Below, piece by piece: positions 14,050-20,310 of a stretch of 20,310 nt of DNA. A model generated the notes under the pieces. That model was given only the letters and a program-made list of their open reading frames with translations, had not been told where the DNA came from and searched no databases. The stretch spans positions 1 to 20,310 of the forward strand of contig JAFAMS010000370.1 in the NCBI GenBank assembly GCA_019233165.1, in the 5' to 3' direction. Each line of letters starts with the position of its first letter. The first letter of the stretch is position 1. Position numbers and translations under genes: made by a program. Origin of the DNA: Vulcanimicrobiota bacterium. Its GTDB lineage: Bacteria; Vulcanimicrobiota; Vulcanimicrobiia; Vulcanimicrobiales; Vulcanimicrobiaceae.

Positions 14050-16256
14050 TACGCCGTTCCGTGAACGGTCGCCGTCGCGAGCCCGCGCAACGCCGGAGTG
14101 AACGCCATCTCGATCTCTACACAGGTCCCGCCGCGGTCGGTCGAGATCTCGAATCGATCGGCGAGCTTCTCGATGATCCCCAAGCCGTGCATGCGGTCGA
14201 ACGCCGGCGGCGCGCGCCAAACGCCCTCGTCCCGAATCTCAGCGAAGAGCCGCTCCGAATCACGCTTGAGCCGGAGCGAAACCTGTCCCTCGCCGGTGCC
14301 GTAGGCGTGCGTTACGGCGTTGTTCAAAGCTTCGCCGATCGCGAGGGTGAGGTCGAATGCGCGCTCGCCTACGAACGGCAATGCGGCGAGGAATCGCCGC
14401 GTCGCTCTGCGCATCCGCTGCGCGTTGAACGGCGTCGCGGGAAGCCGGACGTCGATCTCGTCGACGTGCGGGAAGCGAAGGACGAACATCGCGGCGTCAT
14501 CTTGATGGCGGCCGGTTCGCAAACTTGCCTGGACGGCAGCAGCCCGATGCGCGAACCCTTCGAGGGCCCAACGCTCGAGCGCGCGTCGCAGTGCCTCCTC
14601 GCCTTCGAGGATATCGCGCCGGTCTTCGATGACGCCGTCCGTGTACAGAACGAGCGCGCCGCCCTGCGGCAGCTCCGTGCCGACCGTCGAACATCCGAGC
14701 TCGGGAAGGATCCCCATAGGAACGCCTTCGCACGAAACGTTACGCACGTCGCCGCGTTCGTCTACGACGAGCGGCTGAACGTGACCGGCGGAGGCGCAGC
14801 GGAAGGCTAGCGTGAGCGGATCGAGGATCCCGAAGAGCGCGGTGACCATCGGTTGATGCTCCGCGACGAGGACGCGGTTCGCGAGCGCCAAGACGGCGCT
14901 CGGCTCCGGATTTTCGACCGCGGCGGCGCGCATGAGCTGGCGGACGCGATTCATCACGAGCGCGGCGTCGAAGCCGTGCCCGGCGACATCCCCGATCGCG
15001 ACCGCGATCGTCCCGTCGGGAAGCTCGAAGGCATCGTACCAGTCGCCGCCGACGAGCGCCTCGCGCTCGGCCGGGTCGTAGACGACGTCGAGTCGAATCC
15101 AGGGCGACTGCGGAAGTGCGAGCGGAAGCATCGACCGCTGCAGCATCCGCGCAAGCTCTTGGTCGCGCGTGTGCGCGACGAGCCGCTCGATTGCCGTTGC
15201 GATGCGGTTCGCGACATCCTTGACGAGCGCTACTTCTTCGCTCGTCGGCTCGCCCGAACGGTCTCGCGCGAAACCGAGAAACCCGAGGTTCCCCTGCGCT
15301 CCCCTCAGCGCAGCGGCGACGAACGCGCCGGTGTCCTGCGAGGGGACGATTGCGGTCTCGGCATTTTGTCCGAGCGCGCGATCGATCGCATCGCGTTCGG
15401 CCTGACCCAGGTTGCGGCGTACGACGTCGCCGGCGCGCGTATTTCGAAGCTCCGCGAACCAGTACGCCGACCCAGGTTGAGCGGGCATGCCGGCCAGGCC
15501 CGCTGCGATGTCGCCAAGCGTCTGCGCCGCCGATGCGATCGCGCCCGCTTCCGCGAGGATCTCGTGGCGCCGCTTGAGACGGAGCAGGTCTTCGGTCGCT
15601 TTGACGGCGTCGTCGACGTCGGTGAGCGTTGCGATCCACTTCATGATCCCGCCGTGGGGACGCATCACGGCGCGCGCGCGCAGCTCGTAAGCGCGGATGC
15701 CGTCCTTCGTTCGCAGCACCGCCGGTAGCGTGAACTCGACACCGCGCGCGATCGCAGTCATCCACCCGACCGAAAACTTGCGATGATCGCTCGCCGACAT
15801 CGCTTGCGTCAGCGCGTCCTCCGGCGTCAGGTTTTGCCGCGTTTCAAAGACCTCGTACCACTGGCGGCTCAAATAGTCGATCTGGCCGTTCGGACGCGCA
15901 GTCAAGACGATGTTCGGCGTCTGGTGCAAGATCTCGCCGAGACGCGGAAGTCCGCGCTCGAGCTCGTGGAGTAGGCGCGGCAGGTCTTCGAGCCGTCCCG
16001 CCATGCCGACGACCGCCTCGATCGCGTCCGTCTCCGTGAAGATCGGAAAGAAGACCATCGTCACCGGACCAACGACTTGTTCGCGTGCGCAACCGAACCG
16101 CCGCGCCAGATCGAGCCCTTCGAGACAGGCGGCACGAGCGCTCGGATCGCCGACAAACAATCGTTCCGCCGGCACGTTGGGGATTAGGCGCGTGCCGAGC
16201 GTTACGACGGCCGGGTCGGGAAACCGGGTGAGGTTTCGAATGTACGGCCGCGGCAT
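14049..16256 (-). CDS. PAS-GAF-PP2C (SpoIIE/RsbU-type) phosphatase fused to an anti-sigma-like HATPase
   Basis: 735 aa, soluble. About 1-100 is an input domain I cannot name (VVGPVTMVFFPIFTE is PAS-like); a PAS domain at about 105-230 (PNIVLTARPNGQIDYLS) and GAF at about 232-365 follow. The PP2C domain (about 370-605) keeps its metal ligands: VGGDWYD (402-408), GDVAGHG (422-428), TDGVIE (539-544) and Asp596/597 in HQDDAAM. The C-terminal HATPase (about 612-725) is RsbW/SpoIIAB-like with GEALNNAVTHAY (N-box), DEG and GLGII. In partner-switching systems PP2C dephosphorylates an anti-sigma antagonist that RsbW-type kinases phosphorylate; here both activities are in one chain. No STAS antagonist gene is adjacent; the nearest STAS domain is in SulP at 19795. 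Starts 6 nt after the CheBR stop. Confidence 0.92.
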   Translation of the reverse strand: MPRPYIRNLTRFPDPAVVTLGTRLIPNVPAERLFVGDPSARAACLEGLDLARRFGCAREQVVGPVTMVFFPIFTETDAIEAVVGMAGRLEDLPRLLHELERGLPRLGEILHQTPNIVLTARPNGQIDYLSRQWYEVFETRQNLTPEDALTQAMSASDHRKFSVGWMTAIARGVEFTLPAVLRTKDGIRAYELRARAVMRPHGGIMKWIATLTDVDDAVKATEDLLRLKRRHEILAEAGAIASAAQTLGDIAAGLAGMPAQPGSAYWFAELRNTRAGDVVRRNLGQAERDAIDRALGQNAETAIVPSQDTGAFVAAALRGAQGNLGFLGFARDRSGEPTSEEVALVKDVANRIATAIERLVAHTRDQELARMLQRSMLPLALPQSPWIRLDVVYDPAEREALVGGDWYDAFELPDGTIAVAIGDVAGHGFDAALVMNRVRQLMRAAAVENPEPSAVLALANRVLVAEHQPMVTALFGILDPLTLAFRCASAGHVQPLVVDERGDVRNVSCEGVPMGILPELGCSTVGTELPQGGALVLYTDGVIEDRRDILEGEEALRRALERWALEGFAHRAAAVQASLRTGRHQDDAAMFVLRFPHVDEIDVRLPATPFNAQRMRRATRRFLAALPFVGERAFDLTLAIGEALNNAVTHAYGTGEGQVSLRLKRDSERLFAEIRDEGVWRAPPAFDRMHGLGIIEKLADRFEISTDRGGTCVEIEMAFTPALRGLATATVHGTA

Positions 16257-16262
16257 CTGGGA

Positions 16263-18767
16263 CTAGGAGCCGACGGCGAACGAAACGACGCGAAGTTTCT
16301 TCCCGTCCAGCTCGATCTCGCGGACGGAGGGAGCTACTTCCCTACCGTCGCGCAGCCGGATCGGCGACGAAAAGTTGCCGTCGGGGTTGATCGCGCGCTC
16401 GCTATCGAGCGCCGGGCTTACGTAAACGGGCTGCTTGTCGTTGAAGATCGCGACGAGCTCGTTGCGGCTCTCGAGCGCTCGCGCGAGCGCATCGCGCTCG
16501 AGCGCCAGCCTACTGACTCGCTGCTCGCGGGTTTCGTTGACTCGCTCGAGGTCGGTGCTGCGCGACTGCAGCTCGTCGTTCGTCGTGTTCAATTCTTCGA
16601 CCGTCGCCTGAAGCTCCTCATTCAGGGTCTCCAGCTCTTCGTTGGTCGCCTGCATCTCTTCGTTGAGCGTCTCGACCTCCTCGTGCGACGAGGCGGCTTC
16701 TTCGGCGTTGATCAGCAGCTGTTCGTTCATCGTTCGGAGCTCGGAGTTCGCCATCGTCAGGTCGTCGTTCGCCTTGAGCAGATTCTTCTGACGCTGCGTC
16801 ATTTCGTTGGCGCGCTTTGAGAGCTCCTCGAGCTTTGCCGTCTGGTCGTCCCTGATCCGTTTTATCTCCGCCTGAACGGCCGCCTCGCCGGTAACGTCGA
16901 TGAGCAGGAGAGCGACGCCTTCGGCGCGGTTCGCGGGTGAAGGATCGAAGAGCGCTTGAACTCTAATCGTTCGCCGATCGCTGCTTTCGGCTCCGATCTC
17001 GAAATTGACGTGCTCCGTCGACTCGCCGCGGAACGCGGCGTCGATCAAGCCCCGCAAAGCCTCGCGGTCGACGCCTTGCGAGGCGTGGATGAGGTCGTCG
17101 CCGACGCCGACGCCGTGGATTTGCAAGATCGCGCGCGCAGCCGGATTGAGCGTGAGGATGTCGTAGCGGCGATCGACGACGACGACCCCTAGGGCCGACG
17201 AGAAGACGACTCTTCCGACCGTTTCTGCGGCGGTCGGACGGAAGTCGAGCCCGCGCGGCGCCAGGTTCGGGGTCCGGGACGAAACGGAGTGGAGGCCTCC
17301 ACCCGCGCGAAGGTCCGGGACGGCAGGCGTGTCCTTGAAGCGGGTCGGTGGAATGAGGATCCGCTCGCCGACGCGCTGATAGATCTTGAGGGGGCTGTCG
17401 ACTTGCTCGAAATATTGTGGGAACGGCGTCGTCGACTCGGCTCGGCCGAGCACGAGATAGCCCTCGTTGCGTAGCGCGAACGCGAAAAGCTGCAGCGCCC
17501 GCGTCTGCAGCTCTTTCGTGAAGTAGATGAGCACGTTGCGGCACAGCACGAGGTCGATACGGGGAAACGGCGCTCGCTGAGCGAGATCGTGCTGCCCGAA
17601 AACCGTCATGTTCCGGATGCGTTTTCCGACCTCGTACGATTCGCCCATGCGCACGAAGTAGCGCTGAACGAGCGCAGGCGGAACGTCGCGCAACGCTTCC
17701 TTTCCGTAGATCCCGCGCCGCGCGAAGGCGACCGCATCCTCGTCGACGTCGGTCGCGAAGATTCGCACCTGCGGGTTGTTGGCGGAGAGAAGCTCGGCGC
17801 ACAACATCGCGATCGAATACGGTTCTTCGCCGGTCGAGGCTCCGGCGGACCAGATTCGAAGCTCGCCGTTGTGGTCGGCGGCCTGCTCCATGAGCCGCGG
17901 AAGCAAGGTCGACCGCAGTTCCTCGTAGAGCGGCGCGTCGCGAAAGAACTCTGTAACCTTGATGAGGAACGCGCTCACGAGTTTCTGGTAGCCGTCCGGA
18001 TGGCGCTGCAGAAAATGCATGTACTCGGCAAGCGTGTCGCAACCGCTCGCGACCATGAGACGCGAGAGCCGCCGCATGATCGTCGGCATCTTGTACTGCA
18101 GGAAATCGATCCCCGTTCGATCCCGCATCTCGGTGAGCAACGAGCGCAACATGCTCTGCTGGTCCGGCTCTTGCGGCGCTTCGGTTTGGCGCAGCAACAT
18201 GGAGATCAGCGCGCCCATCTGTTCGGGACGCGCAATGAAATCCACGACGTTCGGCGGGATCAGCTGCGGTAGCGACGGATACGACGCCGACGAAGGGTCT
18301 TGCACGATGACGGTCCCGCCGTGCTCTTTGACGTTGCGCGCGCCGGCGAGCCCGTCGCTTCCGAGACCCGAAAGCACGATCGCGATGGTGCGGTCGCCGT
18401 AGCGTTCGGCAGCGGTCGTGAACAGTTTGTCGATCGACGGTTTCGCGCCGGCGCGGGCTTCGAGATACGGATTTGCCGCGTGGTCGAGGATCGCCACGTC
18501 GTGGTTCGCGGGGACGACGTAGACGGTTCCGTCGACCAGTTCTTCGCGCGTCTCGACCATCTTGAGCGGAAGAGAGCTGTGCTGCGCGAGGATCTGATCG
18601 AGATGCGAGGCGCGCGTCGGATCCAAGTGTTGGGCGACGACGACCGAGGCTTGCAGGTTTTCGGGAAGGCCGGCTACGAGCGACCGCAGGGCATCGATGC
18701 CGCCGGCCGACGAGCCGGTGACGATGAGGTAAGACTCGTTATTCGTGGGCGGAGTGTCGGCGTGCAT
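16263..18767 (-). CDS. CheB-CheR-PAS chemotaxis hybrid protein
   Basis: 834 aa. A CheB methylesterase domain (about 12-190) has the triad Ser20 (GSSAGG), His47 (AQHLDP) and Asp138 (SGLGSDGLAG), with no receiver domain. CheR (about 205-465) follows: YKMPTIMRRLSRLM, VTEFFRD, the SAM motif WSAGASTGEEPYSIAM, FATDVDEDAVAFARRGIY, and LVLCRNVLIYFTKE. A PAS domain (about 535-630) and a long coiled coil with repeated NEELETLNEELQ units (about 640-760) come next, then a 65-residue tail without histidine-kinase motifs. In chemotaxis these enzymes demethylate and methylate receptor glutamates. No CheA, CheW or receptor is in the window, so its target is unclear. The ATG has no RBS. First gene of the operon to 13067, divergent from the second CheB at 18840. 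Confidence 0.95.
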   Translation of the reverse strand: MHADTPPTNNESYLIVTGSSAGGIDALRSLVAGLPENLQASVVVAQHLDPTRASHLDQILAQHSSLPLKMVETREELVDGTVYVVPANHDVAILDHAANPYLEARAGAKPSIDKLFTTAAERYGDRTIAIVLSGLGSDGLAGARNVKEHGGTVIVQDPSSASYPSLPQLIPPNVVDFIARPEQMGALISMLLRQTEAPQEPDQQSMLRSLLTEMRDRTGIDFLQYKMPTIMRRLSRLMVASGCDTLAEYMHFLQRHPDGYQKLVSAFLIKVTEFFRDAPLYEELRSTLLPRLMEQAADHNGELRIWSAGASTGEEPYSIAMLCAELLSANNPQVRIFATDVDEDAVAFARRGIYGKEALRDVPPALVQRYFVRMGESYEVGKRIRNMTVFGQHDLAQRAPFPRIDLVLCRNVLIYFTKELQTRALQLFAFALRNEGYLVLGRAESTTPFPQYFEQVDSPLKIYQRVGERILIPPTRFKDTPAVPDLRAGGGLHSVSSRTPNLAPRGLDFRPTAAETVGRVVFSSALGVVVVDRRYDILTLNPAARAILQIHGVGVGDDLIHASQGVDREALRGLIDAAFRGESTEHVNFEIGAESSDRRTIRVQALFDPSPANRAEGVALLLIDVTGEAAVQAEIKRIRDDQTAKLEELSKRANEMTQRQKNLLKANDDLTMANSELRTMNEQLLINAEEAASSHEEVETLNEEMQATNEELETLNEELQATVEELNTTNDELQSRSTDLERVNETREQRVSRLALERDALARALESRNELVAIFNDKQPVYVSPALDSERAINPDGNFSSPIRLRDGREVAPSVREIELDGKKLRVVSFAVGS

Positions 18768-18785
18768 TTGGCTGTGCGCCGTGGG

Positions 18786-18793
18786 TATACAAT
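18786..18793. promoter_or_regulatory. Shared divergent -10 region TATACAAT between cheBR and cheB
   Basis: TATACAAT gives TACAAT (18788-18793) on the plus strand and TGTATA (18786-18791) on the minus strand. Plus-strand start would be near 18800, with a 40-nt leader; minus-strand start near 18779, with about 12 nt before the cheBR ATG. No good -35 boxes are seen (TTGGCT at 14 nt for the plus strand), so an alternative sigma factor or activator could be involved. It lies in the only 72-nt gap between the two genes. Confidence 0.4.
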
Positions 18794-18839
18794 GGTACGG
18801 GCGCCCCTTGGGACGCCTTCTGCGAAAGGCTCACCCTTC

Positions 18840-19811
18840 ATGCCCCGAACCCCCCTCGTCGTCGTAGGTGCGTCCGCAGGAGGCGTTGAGGCGCTGCAGC
18901 AGCTCCTGCCCACGCTCGGGCGGGACCTTCCGGCGGCAGTTGCAATCGCGCTCCACCGCCTGCCTGCGGAAGACGGCGATCGGCTTCCCGGGATTCTGGG
19001 AAAGCATGCGAACCTTCCCGTCGGCAGCGTACGTGACGGCGAGCCGATCCGCCCGGGACGCGCGTACGTCGCGCCGGCGGGCTTGCACCTCGAGATTGAG
19101 GACGACGTCTTTCTTCTGAGCGCGGGTCCGCGCGAGAACTTCTCGCGGCCGTCGATCGACGTTCTTTTCCGCAGCGCCGCGGAGGCGCACGGCCGCAAGG
19201 TCGTCGGCGTCCTTCTCTCCGGACTGCTGGACGACGGGAGCGCCGGCCTCGCCGCAATCAAAGCCGCGGGCGGGTACACGATCGTTCAGGAACCGGCCGA
19301 CGCGCTCTTCGGCGATATGCCCCGGAACGCGATCGCAAACGTCCAGATCGATCGGGTTGTACCGGTGGAACGCATGGCAGAGGCGATCGTCGCCGCGCTC
19401 GAGGAGATTGCGATTCCGCTGGGACGTCGTCGCGAGCCGCGAGTCAACGAGCCCTCACAGTTCTCGTGCCCCGATTGCGGCGGCGTCTTATGGAAGCTCG
19501 AGGAAGACGGCGTCCTGCACTATCGCTGCCGAACCGGACACGCGTATTCGCCGTCGGGCCTCTTCGCGCAGCAAGACGAGGCTTTGGAAGCGGGTTTGTG
19601 GACCGCGGTTCGAGCGCTCGAGGAACGCGCCGAGATGAGCGAGCTGCTCGCCAAGCGCCTTGAGAATCGCGGGCTGCGACCCGCCGCGCAACGTCTCGAG
19701 GAGCGAGCGCGCGTCGCCCGCGAGCGCGCGGACGTCGTGCGCAAGACCGTGACCGACCTCGTCGACCGGCGCGAAGCAGTCGAAGCGAACGAGCTCAGTA
19801 CCGGCGCGTAA
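18840..19811 (+). CDS. Receiver-less CheB methylesterase with C-terminal zinc ribbon
   Basis: 323 aa. The CheB domain (1-185) has Ser12 (VVVGASAGGVEAL), His39 (ALHRLPAEDGDRLP) and Asp132 (LLSGLLDDGSAGLAAI), the complete esterase triad. It lacks the N-terminal receiver of classical CheB, so is not phospho-controlled in the usual way. A zinc ribbon follows: Cys200-x2-Cys203 (CPDCGGVLW) and Cys220-x3-His224 (CRTGHAYS), then a coiled helical tail (ALEERAEMSELLAKRLENRG). This architecture is known as an orphan CheB type outside chemotaxis clusters. The start ATG has AAAGG 10 nt upstream; an in-frame ATG at 18792 is less likely. It is divergent from cheBR and overlaps the convergent SulP gene by 17 bp. 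Substrate is unknown. Confidence 0.92.
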   Translation: MPRTPLVVVGASAGGVEALQQLLPTLGRDLPAAVAIALHRLPAEDGDRLPGILGKHANLPVGSVRDGEPIRPGRAYVAPAGLHLEIEDDVFLLSAGPRENFSRPSIDVLFRSAAEAHGRKVVGVLLSGLLDDGSAGLAAIKAAGGYTIVQEPADALFGDMPRNAIANVQIDRVVPVERMAEAIVAALEEIAIPLGRRREPRVNEPSQFSCPDCGGVLWKLEEDGVLHYRCRTGHAYSPSGLFAQQDEALEAGLWTAVRALEERAEMSELLAKRLENRGLRPAAQRLEERARVARERADVVRKTVTDLVDRREAVEANELSTGA

Positions 19812-20310
19812 GGGTCTCGACCGCCTCTTGCACGGTGCGGAAGGTGTGGTCCTCGCCGAGACAGGCGATGAGGCCGGTCCGCAGCGCCGAATGCTGCGCC
19901 TTCGGATTGATGAGCCGCGCGAGCGCAACGTCGATGTTGCGCCGGCGAAATCGCTCGATCGCTCGCTGCAAGTTCGCCGAGCCGGTGAAATCCAGATCGA
20001 GGATACTGCTTCCCTCGATGACGACCAAGCGCGGATTCGGAGCGGCGTCGACGATCTCGGAGAGCCGGTCGTTCAAGTACTGGGCGTTGATGAAGTTGAT
20101 CGCCGCGGCAGGATTGACGACGACGACGCCGGGGACGCGCTCGTAGGGAGTATTCTCGACCGGAGACCACCATACGGTCGTGCCGGGTACATGGAACAGC
20201 TCGATCGCCGGCGGGCGCATAACCACGCGCAACCCGTGCGTGAGCGAGAGCAGGATCGCGAGCAGCATCCCGGTTTGGATCGGGAGCAAAACGACGAGAA
20301 CGCCCCCGGC
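19795..20310 (-). CDS. SulP-family anion transporter, C-terminal end with STAS domain, cut by right edge
   Basis: 171 codons plus stop; the frame is open to the right end, so the membrane part lies beyond the window. It starts in a last membrane helix (VLVVLLPIQTGMLLAILLSL) and short linker (THGLRVVMRPPAIELFHVPG), the normal SulP exit, then a STAS domain (about residues 60-165): VPGVVVVNPAAAINFINAQY, RLVVIEGSSILDLDFTG and an ANLQRAIERFRRRNIDVALA helix/strand. SulP proteins carry sulphate, bicarbonate or other anions by H+ or Na+ coupling; STAS modulates folding or binding. The site that carries a phospho-acceptor Ser/Thr in anti-sigma antagonists reads DFTG, leaving a Thr. Overlaps the end of cheB by 17 bp, tail to tail. 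Confidence 0.9.
   Translation of the reverse strand, partial: AGGVLVVLLPIQTGMLLAILLSLTHGLRVVMRPPAIELFHVPGTTVWWSPVENTPYERVPGVVVVNPAAAINFINAQYLNDRLSEIVDAAPNPRLVVIEGSSILDLDFTGSANLQRAIERFRRRNIDVALARLINPKAQHSALRTGLIACLGEDHTFRTVQEAVETLTRRY

Noticed and set aside
18300..18839. N-terminal extension of the second CheB
   Set aside because: Antisense to the cheBR coding region; the CheB fold starts at the ATG at 18840, which has a good RBS.
1..20310. tRNA, rRNA, riboswitch or prophage sequence
   Set aside because: No conserved tRNA/rRNA segments, riboswitch-like leader or phage/integrase/transposase gene was found on either strand by reading.

Overview
The window is a compact, GC-rich bacterial chromosome segment with strong codon bias (many GATCG, CGCGC and GGGATC words). 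It has almost no spacer DNA, many 4-bp start/stop overlaps and no recognisable phage, plasmid, tRNA, rRNA or CRISPR sequence. The gene mix (ECF sigma with RskA-type anti-sigma, a FecR domain, PP2C phosphatase, CheB/CheR hybrids, GGDEF protein, class III sirtuin) and the style resemble an environmental, uncultured lineage such as Candidatus Eremiobacterota (WPS-2). That assignment is a guess from gene style only; no marker gene is present.

Layout. 1-770: the N-terminal part of a YtrA-type GntR repressor leaves the left edge on the minus strand. It is preceded by a 38-aa upstream ORF, a well-formed promoter (TTGACG-17-TATTGT) and a perfect GTACTA-N6-TAGTAC inverted repeat, then a roughly 300-bp non-coding block built from hairpin repeats. 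771-3487 (minus): a secreted GH20-type glycosidase and, overlapping it by 4 bp, a small secreted PDZ-like protein. 3545-7423 (plus): a PAS-GAF-GGDEF diguanylate cyclase and a sodium:solute symporter fused in frame to a FecR domain. 7428-7823 (minus): a small helical protein of unknown function. 7928-9037 (plus): a membrane-anchored class III nucleotide-cyclase homologue that has lost most catalytic residues. 9021-10933 (minus): a class III sirtuin overlapping a CPA1 Na+/H+ antiporter. 11032-13070 (plus): an ECF sigma factor, its RskA-like anti-sigma and a GNAT acetyltransferase. 13067-18767 (minus, transcribed right to left): a CheB-CheR-PAS hybrid, a PAS/GAF/PP2C/HATPase regulator, a SAM methyltransferase and a small secreted protein. 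18840-19811 (plus): a second, receiver-less CheB with a zinc ribbon. 19795-20310 (minus): the C-terminal STAS end of a SulP anion transporter, cut by the right edge.

How the genes fit together. The region is dominated by signalling: c-di-GMP synthesis, a pseudo-cyclase, a sigma/anti-sigma pair, a PP2C partner-switching type phosphatase, and two orphan CheB-type methylesterase modules with no CheA, CheW or chemoreceptor in view. Transport genes (SSS-FecR, CPA1, SulP) lie between them. The best candidates for something undescribed are the SSS-FecR fusion with its signal-peptide-like joint, the degenerate cyclase, the CheBR/PP2C/methyltransferase operon facing a second CheB, and the promoter-operator-uORF arrangement ahead of the GntR gene.
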